DNA of 49,964 nt from Burkholderiales bacterium (GCA_019745565.1 JAIESW010000020.1:1-49964), one strand, 5' to 3'; counted from the stretch's first letter, positions 1 to 9,794 are shown. A program made the numbers and translations. Notes: generated by a model not told the origin, from the letters alone.

Positions 1-807
1 TTCTTCGCCGATGCCGATGCTGCCGGCGTGGGCCATAAATCGCTCGCAGTGAATCTGTCCGACATGGCGGCGATGGGTGCGCTGCCCCGTTGGGTGACGT
101 TGTCGGTGGCACTGCCAGATGTGAACGAAGCCTGGGTCGGCGCGTTCATGCAGGGGTTTCTCGCGCTTGCCGACGAGCACGACGTCGATCTCATCGGCGG
201 CGACACGACGCGCGGTCCGCTCACGATCGCAGTGCAGGTCATGGGCGAGGTGGCGGCGGATACCGCGCTGCGGCGCGATGCGGCGAAACCCGGTGACGAC
301 CTCTGGATCTCGGGAACGGTGGGCGATGCCGCGCTCGCGCTGGCGGCGCACCGCGGCGAGATCGTGCTCGACGCGGCGCAGCGCGCCTTGGCCTGGACGA
401 GGCTCGATCGGCCGACGCCGCGGGTGGCGCTCGGCCGATCGCTCACCGGCCACGCGAAGGCGTGCATCGACGTTTCCGACGGACTGGTCGCCGACGTCGG
501 TCACATCGCCGAGCGCTCCGGTGTCGGCGTAGTGATCGATTGGTCCCGCGTGCCCCTTTGCGCTGCGGTGAGTTCCCTGCGCGACGAGCCGGTCGTGCGC
601 CGCGCCGCGTTGAGCGGGGGCGATGACTATGAGCTGGCATTCACGGCAGCGCCGGAGGTCCGCGGTGCCATCGAGGCTGCCGGCGCCCGTGTCGGTGTGC
701 CGGTGACCCGCATCGGTCGCGTGGAGAACGGCCAGGGCGTGCAGGTGGAGGACGGGTCCGGTCGCGCCATCGCACTGTCGGGGGGCGGCTTTGACCACTT
801 CGGCTGA
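1..807 (+). CDS. thiL: Thiamine-monophosphate kinase, 5'-truncated by the window edge
   Basis: ThiL phosphorylates thiamine monophosphate to thiamine diphosphate with ATP, the last step of thiamine cofactor synthesis in the cytosol. The reading frame is open from base 1 and ends at the TGA at 805-807, giving 268 residues. ThiL is usually about 320 residues, so roughly 55 N-terminal residues lie upstream. Visible family motifs are the VNLSDMAAMGA segment near the start, the GGDTTRG metal/nucleotide segment, GDDLWISGTVGDAALAL and, near the end, SGGDDYEL. The GTG at 28 is an internal Val codon inside the conserved core and is not the start. The gene overlaps pgpA by 17 bases, as is common for this pair. 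Confidence 0.95.
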   Translation, partial: FFADADAAGVGHKSLAVNLSDMAAMGALPRWVTLSVALPDVNEAWVGAFMQGFLALADEHDVDLIGGDTTRGPLTIAVQVMGEVAADTALRRDAAKPGDDLWISGTVGDAALALAAHRGEIVLDAAQRALAWTRLDRPTPRVALGRSLTGHAKACIDVSDGLVADVGHIAERSGVGVVIDWSRVPLCAAVSSLRDEPVVRRAALSGGDDYELAFTAAPEVRGAIEAAGARVGVPVTRIGRVENGQGVQVEDGSGRAIALSGGGFDHFG

Positions 808-1294
808 GTCGGGCCCGGCGCGTCCCGATCTGCGCTTTCTACTGGCGCATCCGGCCCACTTCATCGCCTTCGGATTCGGTGCGGGACTCGCGCGGAGCGC
901 CCCCGGCACCGTCGGCACGCTGGTCGCGTTTCCGATCTTCTGGATCCTGCACCCACGCATGCCGGACACGTGGTTTCTGGCGCTGCTGGCGGCCCTGTTC
1001 GTCGTCGGTGTCTGGGCATGCGAGCGCACCGGCCAGGACCTCGGCGTCCATGATCACGGCGGCATGGTGTTCGACGAAGTGGTGGCGTTTCTGCTGGTCC
1101 TCTTCATGCTTCCCCAGGAGCCATGGTGGCAGGTCGCCGGCTTCGTCCTGTTCCGCTTCTTCGATATCGTGAAACCGATCCCTATCCGCTACTACGACCG
1201 CACGGTGCGCAACGGCTTCGGCGTGATGCTGGACGACCTCATCGCCGCGTTCTACGCGCTGATCGTGCTCGCAGCGTTGAGGATGGCGCTGTGA
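791..1294 (+). CDS. pgpA: Phosphatidylglycerophosphatase A
   Basis: PgpA is an inner-membrane enzyme that dephosphorylates phosphatidylglycerophosphate to phosphatidylglycerol. The 167-residue length is normal for the family. Motifs seen are GAGLARSAPGTVGTL near residue 30, the acidic FDEVVAF segment, the FRFFDIVKPIPI loop and the LDDLIAAFYA motif near the C-terminus, with hydrophobic helices between them. The start is a TTG at 791 inside the end of thiL, preceded by a G-rich stretch that can act as ribosome-binding site; no better start keeps the conserved N-terminus. The overlap with thiL suggests translational coupling. Confidence in the family is high and in the exact start moderate. Confidence 0.92.
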   Translation: MTTSAESGPARPDLRFLLAHPAHFIAFGFGAGLARSAPGTVGTLVAFPIFWILHPRMPDTWFLALLAALFVVGVWACERTGQDLGVHDHGGMVFDEVVAFLLVLFMLPQEPWWQVAGFVLFRFFDIVKPIPIRYYDRTVRNGFGVMLDDLIAAFYALIVLAALRMAL

Positions 1295-1339
1295 AGCCGA
1301 CGCATCGACTCACCCCTGTGCCTGCACCGACCCGCTGCC

Positions 1340-1843
1340 GTGGCTGACACCGAACTCGAGGCTTTGTCCGAACGATTGGGCCGGGCGCTCAGCGCCCGCG
1401 GGGCCCGGCTGGTCACGGCGGAGTCGTGCACCGGCGGGTGGATCGGCGAAGTGGTGACCATGGTGCCGGGAAGCTCCGGCTGGTACGACCGCGGCTTCAT
1501 CACCTACAGCAACGCGGCGAAGCGCGCGGTGCTCGGTGTTTCGGCGCAGACCCTGCTCGCGCAGGGCGCGGTGTCCGAAGCGACCGTGCTCGAGATGGTG
1601 GACGGCGCATTGCGCCAGAGCGGCGCCGAGTTCGGCGTCGCGGTGAGCGGCGTGGCGGGGCCCGGCGGCGGCAGCCCCGAAAAGCCGGTGGGCATGGTTT
1701 GCATCGCCTGGGGGGCGCTCGGCGGTGCACGCGAAGCGCGGACGTTCCGCTTTGCCGGCGATCGCGAGGCGGTGCGGCGGCAGACGGTGATCGCGGCGGT
1801 CGAAGGTGCCATCGAATGGGCTGAACGCCCGGTGGTGGCGTAG
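1340..1843 (+). CDS. pncC: Nicotinamide-nucleotide amidohydrolase PncC (CinA C-terminal domain type)
   Basis: This is the stand-alone CinA C-terminal domain. In characterised members it deamidates nicotinamide mononucleotide to nicotinate mononucleotide, recycling NMN released by NAD-dependent DNA ligase. Seen: the TAESCTGGWIGE motif with its conserved Ser/Cys near residue 30, FITYSNAAKRAVLGV, and AVSGVAGPGGGSPEKPVG, all diagnostic. The 167-residue length fits the single-domain form and there is no molybdopterin-like N-terminal domain. A GTG start at 1340 lies 45 bases after pgpA. Being third in thiL-pgpA-pncC and upstream of recA matches the usual betaproteobacterial neighbourhood, although here a c-di-GMP protein and the kinase operon separate it from recA. 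Confidence 0.93.
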   Translation: MADTELEALSERLGRALSARGARLVTAESCTGGWIGEVVTMVPGSSGWYDRGFITYSNAAKRAVLGVSAQTLLAQGAVSEATVLEMVDGALRQSGAEFGVAVSGVAGPGGGSPEKPVGMVCIAWGALGGAREARTFRFAGDREAVRRQTVIAAVEGAIEWAERPVVA

Positions 1844-1854
1844 CGCGCCGCGGC

Positions 1855-4434
1855 GTGAGATCGACGATGGGCGAGACCGATCTCACGCTGTTCCAGAACA
1901 ATCCCTATCCCATGTGGGTGTACGAGGTGGCGACGCGGCGCTTCCTCCTGGTGAACGACGCGGCCGTGCGCCACTACGGCTACTCGCGCGCAGAGTTCCT
2001 GCAGATGACGCTCGAGGCCATCCGGCCGGAGTCCGAGTTGCCGCGGCTCGAGGCGCATCTGGAGCAGGGCCTGCCGGCGGTTACCGGGCCGACGCTCTGG
2101 CGCCACTGCAAGAAGAGCGGCGAGCCGATCGACATGGAGATCGCGTCGCACAACTTCACGTTCGAAGGACGGGCGGCGCGGATGGTGGTCGCGATCGACG
2201 TGACGCGGCGCACGCGCGCCGAGACCGCGTTGCGGGCGAGCGAGGAGCGCTATCGCAAGATCGTGGACCTTTCGCCCGACGCGATCACGATCCACATGGA
2301 TGGCCGCTTCGTGTTCGCCAACGCGGCGGCAGCGCGGCTCCTCGGCGTCGACGACCCCACGCAATTGGTGGGGCGATCCCTGCTCGACTTCATGCACCCC
2401 GATATCCACGAACAGGTGCAGGAGCGCTGGAAGCGCCTCTACGAGGAGCGCGAACCGGTGGAGCCGACCGATCTCAAGATGACGCGTGCGGACGGTTCGG
2501 TCGTGTACCTCGAGACGCGGGCGACGCCGCTCGACTGGGAGGGGCGGCCAGCGGCCCAGGCGGTGGCGCGCGACACCACCGAACGCCGCCAGCACGAGGA
2601 GAAGATCGCGCGCCTGAGCCGGATCCACGCCGTGCTGAGCGGGATCAATTCGGCGATCGTGCACTTGCGCGAACGCCAGTCGGTGTTCGAGGAAGCCTGC
2701 CGCATCGCCGTGGAGGACGGCGGGTTCTGCAGCGCCTGGGCGGCGCTGCTGGACGCGAAGGACGGTCGGCTGGTGACGCGGGCCAATGCCGGCTTGCCCC
2801 TGCCGGTGGGTGGCATGGACGCGCCGGTGATGCCGGTCGCTTTTGCGCCCGCGGGGACCGCCGAGGCCGCGCTGCGGACCGGCGCCGCGGCCTACGATAA
2901 CGACATCGAGCGCTCGCCCGACGTGTCGGTCGTGCGCCAGGCGGCGGTCGGGGTGGGTGCCAAGGCGTGCATCGCGCTGCCGCTCATCGTCGGTGCGGAC
3001 GCCGTCGGTGTCCTCGTGCTGTACGCGCCCGAGACCGATTTCTTCGACGACGCCGAACTGCGGCTGCTGAACGAACTGGCGGCGGATATCTCGTTCAGTC
3101 TCGAGTTCATCGCGACGTCGGAGAAGGTCGACTACCTTGCGTACTACGATCCGCTGACCGGCCTGCCTAACCGCAGCCTGTTCTTCGACCGCCTCGCCTA
3201 TCTCCTGGGTGCGGCCGGGCGCGACGGCAGCGGGATCGCCCTGATCCTGATCGACATGGACCGCTTCCGTCAGGTGAACGACACGCTCGGCCGCGCCGCC
3301 GGCGATACGCTCCTCAACGCCGTGGGACAGCGCCTGCGTCAGACGATCCGCGAACAGGACACCGTCGCACGCGTCGGCTCCAACCGGTTTGCGCTCGCGG
3401 TGACCGGCGTTGCGGGGCCAGCGGATACCGCGCATTTCGTCGAATCGCGGGTGCGCGCATGCTTCGATCGCGGGTTCGCGGTGGAGGGCGAGGAAGTACG
3501 GATTTCCGCCACGGCAGGCATCGCCATGTTTCCCGCCGATGGCCTCAGCGCCGAGTCGGTGTTCGCCAATGCCGAGGCCGCCCTGCATCGTGCCAAGGCG
3601 CAGAGCGCGCCGTTCCTCTTCTATGGGCGGGAGATGAACGCCCGGGTCTCGGAGTCCCTGCGCCTCGAAACCAGGCTGCGGCGGGCGATCGAGAACGATC
3701 AGCTGGTACTGTGGTACCAGCCCAAGATCGATCTCGCGACGCGCCGGCTGACCGGCTTCGAGGCCCTGATGCGCTGGCAGGACCCGGAGGGCGGGATGGT
3801 GCCGCCTGCAGTGTTCATCCCGGTGATGGAGCAGACCGGCCTCATCCTGGACGCCGGCGCCTGGGCGTTGTCGCAGGTCGCGCGCGACTGCCGGCGGTAC
3901 GGTGCGAGCGGCGTGGGGCCTGTGCGCATCGCGGTGAACGTCTCACCGATCCAGTTGCGCCAGCCCGATTTCGTCGCGGGCGTGCTGGCCGCGGCCGACG
4001 AGACGGAGCGCGCCGGTGGCCGGCTCGACATCGAGATCACCGAGAGCATGGTGATGGAGGACATCAACGCCACGGTGCGCATGCTGCGCGAACTGGGCGA
4101 ACAGGGCCTGCAGGTGGCCGTGGACGATTTCGGCACGGGCTACTCGTCGCTCGCGTACATCGCACGCCTGCCGGTGCATGCGTTGAAGATCGACCGCAGC
4201 TTCGTGGTGGGCATGACGCAGAACGAGCACAGCCTCGCCATCGTGCGGTCGATCATCTCGCTGGCGCGCTCGCTCGGGGTGCGCGTGATCGCCGAGGGCG
4301 TCGAGACCGAAGCGCAGGCAGGGCTGCTGCAGCGCCTCGAGTGCGACGAGATGCAGGGCTATCTGGTGAGCCGGCCGCTGCCGCCTGCGGAGGTGGTCGA
4401 GTTCCTGGCCGGGTGGGGCGCGCCGGGCGGGTAG
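1855..4434 (+). CDS. PAS-PAS-GAF-GGDEF-EAL protein with degenerate GGDEF site; probable c-di-GMP phosphodiesterase
   Basis: This 859-residue cytoplasmic sensor has no membrane segment. PAS domains lie at about 10-125 and 130-245, a GAF domain at about 250-420, GGDEF at about 423-590 and EAL at about 600-855. The EAL site looks complete: EAL at 636-638, VNVSPIQLR, EITESM, DDFGTGYSS with KIDRSF, and AEGVETEAQ. The GGDEF signature is replaced by GSNRF at residues 508-512, so diguanylate cyclase activity is unlikely. The domain may instead bind GTP and regulate the EAL domain. The predicted net activity is c-di-GMP hydrolysis controlled by PAS/GAF ligands. The start is GTG 1855, 11 bases after pncC; ATG 1867 is an equally good alternative. 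Confidence 0.93.
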   Translation: MRSTMGETDLTLFQNNPYPMWVYEVATRRFLLVNDAAVRHYGYSRAEFLQMTLEAIRPESELPRLEAHLEQGLPAVTGPTLWRHCKKSGEPIDMEIASHNFTFEGRAARMVVAIDVTRRTRAETALRASEERYRKIVDLSPDAITIHMDGRFVFANAAAARLLGVDDPTQLVGRSLLDFMHPDIHEQVQERWKRLYEEREPVEPTDLKMTRADGSVVYLETRATPLDWEGRPAAQAVARDTTERRQHEEKIARLSRIHAVLSGINSAIVHLRERQSVFEEACRIAVEDGGFCSAWAALLDAKDGRLVTRANAGLPLPVGGMDAPVMPVAFAPAGTAEAALRTGAAAYDNDIERSPDVSVVRQAAVGVGAKACIALPLIVGADAVGVLVLYAPETDFFDDAELRLLNELAADISFSLEFIATSEKVDYLAYYDPLTGLPNRSLFFDRLAYLLGAAGRDGSGIALILIDMDRFRQVNDTLGRAAGDTLLNAVGQRLRQTIREQDTVARVGSNRFALAVTGVAGPADTAHFVESRVRACFDRGFAVEGEEVRISATAGIAMFPADGLSAESVFANAEAALHRAKAQSAPFLFYGREMNARVSESLRLETRLRRAIENDQLVLWYQPKIDLATRRLTGFEALMRWQDPEGGMVPPAVFIPVMEQTGLILDAGAWALSQVARDCRRYGASGVGPVRIAVNVSPIQLRQPDFVAGVLAAADETERAGGRLDIEITESMVMEDINATVRMLRELGEQGLQVAVDDFGTGYSSLAYIARLPVHALKIDRSFVVGMTQNEHSLAIVRSIISLARSLGVRVIAEGVETEAQAGLLQRLECDEMQGYLVSRPLPPAEVVEFLAGWGAPGG

Positions 4435-4443
4435 CGGCAACGA

Positions 4444-4494
4444 CACTTCTTTCAACGCGAAGGACGCAAAGGACGCGAGGGGTGCGAAGAAGTG
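4444..4494. repeat. Short intergenic repeat flanked by an 8-bp inverted repeat
   Basis: Ten bases after the EAL protein stop, CACTTCTT (4444-4451) and AAGAAGTG (4487-4494) are exact inverted copies. They enclose a purine-rich core in which the word AAGGACGC recurs. The core begins TCAACGCG, as does the much stronger palindrome at 39858-39938, which suggests one dispersed family. It may be transcribed as a hairpin between two convergent transcription units. No coding potential was seen. Confidence 0.5.
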
Positions 4495-4557
4495 CAGAAG
4501 CGTTATGCCGCCGCGGACTTTCCTCCCCGTTCCCGGTGCGCTGCTAGCCCGCGACGA

Positions 4558-4770
4558 TCATTCTGATCGCGAGAACCGGCCGCACGCGGAATAGCGCCGC
4601 CATTTGTGCTCGAGGTAGGCGTTGAAGTACGCCGCCCGCGACAGGGGTTCGCTGCCCTGGGGCTGCGCTGCCAGATAGCGCTCGTAGGCGTCGTCGCCCG
4701 ACCAGGCGCGCGCGAACCGCCACGTCCGGTCGATCAGCCACCACGAGAAGTCGATCAGCAACCGGATCAT
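4558..4770 (-). CDS. Small protein, weakly similar to YbdD/YjiX (DUF466)
   Basis: This 70-residue frame starts at ATG 4770 with a GGAG ribosome-binding site about 8 bases upstream. It lies 27 bases downstream of the cyclase-FHA gene on the same strand and may be the third gene of that operon. The N-terminus is a Trp-rich amphipathic stretch. The middle, SGDDAYERYL followed by PLSRAAYF, resembles the YbdD/YjiX family of tiny proteins that accompany CstA-type peptide/pyruvate transporters. It lacks the Cys-Cys (or selenocysteine) tail typical of that family, and no CstA gene is in the window. The function is therefore open and the family assignment is tentative. Confidence 0.55.
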   Translation of the reverse strand: MIRLLIDFSWWLIDRTWRFARAWSGDDAYERYLAAQPQGSEPLSRAAYFNAYLEHKWRRYSACGRFSRSE

Positions 4771-4797
4771 CGCGCGCTCCGAGGGGATTGGAGACGA

Positions 4798-5709
4798 TTA
4801 TGCGCCAGCAGGCTCGTTGATGCTGGCGCAGTCGTAGGCGAGCACGTCCGGGCCCGGGGCCGAGACCTCATTGCCGAAACCGATCAGGCCACGGCCCGAG
4901 ATCACGAACTCCTCGCGCTTCAGCAGCACCAGGTCGGAGCCCTCCGGGAGCACGAAGGTTCCGTTGCTGCTGAGATCCACCAGCACGAACTTGCCGTTGC
5001 GCACCTCGATGCGTGCGTGCTGCCGCGACGCCCGCGGTGCGGCGACGACGATGTCGCTGCCGGCATCGCGGCCGATGCTGAGCGAGCCCCGGGCGATGCG
5101 CCATTCCCGGTCGTCGCAGGCGAGGCGCAGCTCGCGCGCGGCGGCAGCGCCCGGAGACGAGACGCCCTCCACCAGCGTCATGTCCTGGCCCATGTCCCAC
5201 ATCACCTCGCACAGGCCCACGCCTTCGTTGCGCCCCTTGAGTGCGGTATCGCCGAGCGACCTCACACTCATCTTGAGATAGCCCGGCAGGGTCGAGCAGG
5301 TGCTGTCGCTCGACAGGATCTGATGGGCCTTGGCGAGGCCCGCGATGCGCGCCGCCACGTTGACCGTGTCGCCGAACACGTCGCCTTCGCGTTCCAGCAC
5401 CGGGCCGGCATGGAAGCCGATGCGGACCGCCGCGCGCACACCGCCATCGCCGGGCAGGGTGCGCACCGTGCCCTGCATCTCGGCGGCAGCACGCAAAGCA
5501 GTGCCGGCATCCGTGAAGACGCAGAGGACTTCGTCGCCGATGGTCTTCACCACCTTGCCGCCGAATTCCGTGGTCACGGCCCGCAGCGCGGCGAGGCAAC
5601 CTTCCACGCGCCGCAGCGCTTCGGCGTCACCCAGGGCCTCGTACAGGCGGGTGCTGCCGGCGATGTCGGCGAACAGGACCGCGCGTTCGGCGATCGAATC
5701 CGCGCTCAT
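4798..5709 (-). CDS. Class III adenylate cyclase with C-terminal FHA domain
   Basis: This 303-residue soluble protein has a class III cyclase domain at about 8-170. It carries both metal aspartates (D15 in FADIAGST, D59 in KTIGDE), the adenine-selecting pair K55 and D114, and the transition-state pair N117/R121 in GDTVNVAAR, so it should make cAMP from ATP. Residues about 190-290 form an FHA domain with GR (213-214), S228-R229-x-H231 and S248-N249-G250, the signature of phosphothreonine binding. ATG 5709 overlaps the TGA of the upstream kinase gene (ATGA), implying translational coupling. The simplest reading is that the kinase phosphorylates a Thr recognised by the FHA domain, gating cyclase output; this is inference. 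Confidence 0.93.
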   Translation of the reverse strand: MSADSIAERAVLFADIAGSTRLYEALGDAEALRRVEGCLAALRAVTTEFGGKVVKTIGDEVLCVFTDAGTALRAAAEMQGTVRTLPGDGGVRAAVRIGFHAGPVLEREGDVFGDTVNVAARIAGLAKAHQILSSDSTCSTLPGYLKMSVRSLGDTALKGRNEGVGLCEVMWDMGQDMTLVEGVSSPGAAAARELRLACDDREWRIARGSLSIGRDAGSDIVVAAPRASRQHARIEVRNGKFVLVDLSSNGTFVLPEGSDLVLLKREEFVISGRGLIGFGNEVSAPGPDVLAYDCASINEPAGA

Positions 5710-8120
5710 CCGCCGTGCGACTTGATCGCCAGCACGGCCTGGTTGCGCAGCGTCTTGAGCAGCGCGAGTTCCTCGGCGCCGAAGCGCAGCGTGCGGGTCC
5801 CGGAGCTGTCGCCGTAGAACATGCCGACGGGCTTCTTGTTGACGATGACCGGGAACAGCGCGAGCGAGCGTGCGGCGATGCTCTTCCGGTACCAGCCGGG
5901 GATGTGATCGCGGATCTTCTCGCCGTTCACGTCCTCGATGTAGATGTCGGCGCCCTGGCTGATGGAGGCGTGGAACACGTCCTTCGCCGCGGCGAGCGGG
6001 ATGGTGAAGCCGCGCTTGATGATCTGGTCCACGTCCTCGCCGAAACCGAAGCGGCCCTTCAGTCCGCCGCTCGCCGGATCGCGCACGCACAGCAGCACGC
6101 GGGTGAAGCCCATGCCGCGGTACATGGTCTCGAGGATGATGCGCAGCACGTCGTTCAGCGCGAAGTCGCCCACCAGAGCGTTGGTGATGTCCTGGATGCC
6201 GGCGGTGAGGATGGCCTGGCGCTGCGAGGCGCTCTCGGCGCTGTCGGCCTGCACCTCGTGCACCGGATCAGCGAGCAGCGTGGCCTCCATCGCGGTGGCG
6301 AGATTGCTGGTGGTGGATCCGGCGGCATCCTGCGCCGATTCGCCCGACCATTTCTGCGCCTGGCGGAAGAACGGACTGTTGGCGGTCTTCAGATTGAGCA
6401 CCGCGGAATCGCGCGCGATCTCCTTGACCGCGTTCTGCACCGCACCCTTCAGATGCTGGTCGGTGACGCCCAGGCCTTCGCCGAAGCGGCTGACGAGCTT
6501 CTTCAGGTGATTGGCGCGCTCCTCCGGCGGGGTGTCGCGGATCACGCCGACCACCTGGGCGGACAGCTCCGAGAGCGCGCGCAGCCGCTCGGTCTCGTTG
6601 ACGGGCTTCCTGACCTTGTCCTCTTCGATGGCGCGCATGCTGCCGATCAGCTTCTCGGGGAAGTTCCACGAGCGCGCGATGCCGATGCCGAGGCCGCCGA
6701 ACGAAAGTCCCAGCACCTGGGTCGCCGCGGTGTTCGGTTCGACGCCGCGCGCGGTGAGCTTCTGGATCTCGAGATGCTCCTCGTGGAAGTAGAAGGCCAC
6801 GAGCAGTCGCCCGAGGTTGTGGAACATCGCGCAGATGAAGCCTTCCTCGCCGTCGCGGATGCCGGCCTTGGAGACCAGTTCGCGCGCCACGACGCCGCTG
6901 AAGAACGAGGACAGCACCTCGTCCTTGAGATCGGAAGCTTGCGCCTTGTTCTGCAGATGTTCGAACAGCATCAGCGTGAGTGCGATCGAGCGGATCTGGT
7001 CGAAGCCCAGCACCATGATCGCGCGCGAGACGGTGCTGATGGTGCCGCCGAACTGCCCGAAGTAAGCGGTGTTCACCAGCTTCAACAGCTTGTTGGTGAG
7101 CGCGAAGTCCTTGAGGATGCTGCCGGAGAGGGCGGCCACACCTTCCTTGTCGGAGGTGGTCGCCTTGTTCACCGCGCTGATGGTGTTCGAGAGCGCCGGG
7201 AAATCGCTCTTGTGGCGCATCCGGCGCAGCAGGAATTCGAGCGTGCCCTGGGCGCCTTCGCCGCCAGCCGCGGCGGCCGGATCGGGTGTCAGATAGCCGG
7301 TCAGCGCGTCGGCCATCTGCTGGGCCGACTCGAAACGTTCCGCCGGATCCTTGGCGATGGCGCGCAGCACGATCGCCTCGAGACGCTCGTCCACCTCGGG
7401 GGCGATCTGCGACGGCGCGGTGAACGGGATGTTGGCGAGCTTGTGCAGGACTTCGAAGACGGTCTTGCCGCTCACGGCGGGGCGGCCCGTGAGCATCTCG
7501 TAGAGCACCATGCCGGCGGAGAAGACGTCGGAACGGGCCGTGAACGTGCGGTCGGTGGCGTACTCCGGCGCCATGTACGCCGGCGTGCCGTGGAAGCCGG
7601 CGTCGCCCGGATCCTCGCCCGAGAGCAGCGAGGCGATGCCGAAGTCCATGACGCGGGCGATGCCGTCGTCGGTGATCATGACGTTGCCGGGCTTGATGTC
7701 CCGGTGCACGACCCCCTTTTGATGGGCGAAATGGATCGCCTTCAGGATCTGGACGCCCAACTCGGCGGCGCGGGCCGGGGCGACCTTGCCCGATTCCCGG
7801 ATCACGGCGCTCAGGGTGCGCCCGGCGACGAACTCGAAGACCAGATAGGGCTTCGGGCCGTCCTGCCCGGCGTCGAATAGGGTCACGATGTTCGGATGAG
7901 CGAGGCGGCTCACCATCACCGCCTCGGCGAGCAGGGCCTTCACCGGACCGGCGTCGCGCTGACCGTCCAGGCTCAGCGTCTTGATCGCGACGTCACGCCG
8001 CAACTGGGGGTCATGGGCGAGCCAGACTTCGCCCTGGGCGCCCCGGCCGAGGGCTTTGCGGACCTCGAAGCGGGCGATTTTCGATGCGGTAGCGGGGAGG
8101 GCGGTCATGGCCTTCGTCAT
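5706..8120 (-). CDS. Ser/Thr protein kinase - HDOD - GAF fusion
   Basis: With the ATG at 8120 the protein has 804 residues and no transmembrane segment. Residues about 15-275 are a PknB-type kinase with every catalytic element: glycine loop GRGAQGEV, K47, H139-R140-D141, D159-F160-G161 and A184-P185-E186. Residues about 300-500 are an HDOD domain (the metal-free relative of HD phosphohydrolases), and about 640-800 a GAF domain. Most bacterial PknB-like kinases are membrane-anchored with PASTA repeats, so this soluble HDOD/GAF form is unusual. It is divergent from recA and coupled by ATGA to the cyclase-FHA gene. An internal ATG at 8108 is an alternative start; the frame extends upstream of 8120, but that part looks non-coding. 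Confidence 0.93.
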   Translation of the reverse strand: MTKAMTALPATASKIARFEVRKALGRGAQGEVWLAHDPQLRRDVAIKTLSLDGQRDAGPVKALLAEAVMVSRLAHPNIVTLFDAGQDGPKPYLVFEFVAGRTLSAVIRESGKVAPARAAELGVQILKAIHFAHQKGVVHRDIKPGNVMITDDGIARVMDFGIASLLSGEDPGDAGFHGTPAYMAPEYATDRTFTARSDVFSAGMVLYEMLTGRPAVSGKTVFEVLHKLANIPFTAPSQIAPEVDERLEAIVLRAIAKDPAERFESAQQMADALTGYLTPDPAAAAGGEGAQGTLEFLLRRMRHKSDFPALSNTISAVNKATTSDKEGVAALSGSILKDFALTNKLLKLVNTAYFGQFGGTISTVSRAIMVLGFDQIRSIALTLMLFEHLQNKAQASDLKDEVLSSFFSGVVARELVSKAGIRDGEEGFICAMFHNLGRLLVAFYFHEEHLEIQKLTARGVEPNTAATQVLGLSFGGLGIGIARSWNFPEKLIGSMRAIEEDKVRKPVNETERLRALSELSAQVVGVIRDTPPEERANHLKKLVSRFGEGLGVTDQHLKGAVQNAVKEIARDSAVLNLKTANSPFFRQAQKWSGESAQDAAGSTTSNLATAMEATLLADPVHEVQADSAESASQRQAILTAGIQDITNALVGDFALNDVLRIILETMYRGMGFTRVLLCVRDPASGGLKGRFGFGEDVDQIIKRGFTIPLAAAKDVFHASISQGADIYIEDVNGEKIRDHIPGWYRKSIAARSLALFPVIVNKKPVGMFYGDSSGTRTLRFGAEELALLKTLRNQAVLAIKSHGG

Positions 8121-8134
8121 CGGCAAACGGGGCG

Positions 8135-8152
8135 CGTTCTTTAACCGGAACG
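8135..8152. promoter_or_regulatory. Inverted repeat CGTTC-N8-GAACG in the kinase/recA divergent region
   Basis: CGTTC at 8135-8139 and GAACG at 8148-8152 form a 5-bp inverted repeat spaced by 8 bases, 15 bases upstream of the kinase ATG. It could be an operator for the kinase operon. With only ten fixed bases in GC-rich DNA, chance is a real alternative. Confidence 0.25.
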
Positions 8153-8235
8153 ACCCCGTTGCGTGGCCCGTTTTCAAGGGGCAGGTCGTTGAATAAAAGG
8201 GACAAAGCCGGCTCGTTGGCGTGCTGCCCTTGTGC

Positions 8236-8241
8236 CATAAT
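8236..8241 (+). promoter_or_regulatory. recA -10 element (CATAAT)
   Basis: CATAAT matches the sigma-70 -10 consensus at five of six positions and lies 31 bases upstream of the recA ATG. The -35 side is poor: TTGGCG sits only 14 bases upstream and nothing better appears at 16-18. The AGGAG at 8256-8260 is the recA ribosome-binding site. No CTGT-N8-ACAG LexA box is visible. Confidence 0.45.
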
Positions 8242-8272
8242 GCGGCCATACCTACAGGAGACCTCAAAACCC

Positions 8273-9291
<1,019 letters not shown>

Positions 9292-9295
<4 letters not shown>

Positions 9296-9744
9296 GCGGC
9301 GAGCCGACGCTCAGATCCCGGGCGGTGCGCCTGCTGGCGCGCCGCGACTACGCGCGCGCGGAACTGGCGGGCAAGCTCGAACCCTATGCGGCCGAGGGCG
9401 ATGACCTGCCTGCCTTGCTCGACGAGATGCAGGCGCTGGGATTCCTTTCCGATGCGCGTTTTGCGGAGCAACTGGCGTATCGCCATCGCGGGCGACACGG
9501 GCCGCTCACGGTCGAGCGCGAGTTGCGCCGTCGCGGCGTGGCGGACGACATCGTCGACGCCACGCTGGATGCCGCCCGGTCCACCGAGTACGCCGAAGCG
9601 CAGCAGGTCCTGCGGCGCAAGTTCCGCGAGGCGCCCGCGAACATGCAGGACTGGGCGAAGCAGGGCCGCTATCTGCAGGCCCGCGGCTTCAGCCTCGAAG
9701 TGATCCGCCGCCTGCTGCGCGCCCCCATCGAACAGGAACTGTAG
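9292..9744 (+). CDS. recX: Regulatory protein RecX
   Basis: RecX binds RecA filaments and limits their extension and ATPase activity. The 150-residue frame shows the family pattern of helical repeats: [37 protein letters not shown], and the ERELRRRGV repeat, with [20 protein letters not shown] at the end. The start is a TTG at 9292 that shares bases with the recA TGA at 9293-9295, so translation is probably by reinitiation. In-frame codons upstream of 9292 lie inside recA and do not resemble RecX. Order and coupling to recA are as in most proteobacteria. Confidence 0.94.
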
Positions 9745-9794
9745 CCTCCGGTTCCTCCGGTTTTCCTTTCCACGCAAACGCAGTTCCCACCCGC

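Noticed and set aside
8256..8272. Possible LexA box around the ACAG in the recA ribosome-binding region
   Set aside because: No CTGT lies twelve bases upstream, and the ACAG belongs to the ACAGGAG ribosome-binding site.
9735..9765. Possible intrinsic terminator after recX (GGAAC pairing with GTTCC)
   Set aside because: The stem is only 5 bp with a 10-base loop and lies across the recX stop; alaS probably continues the transcript.
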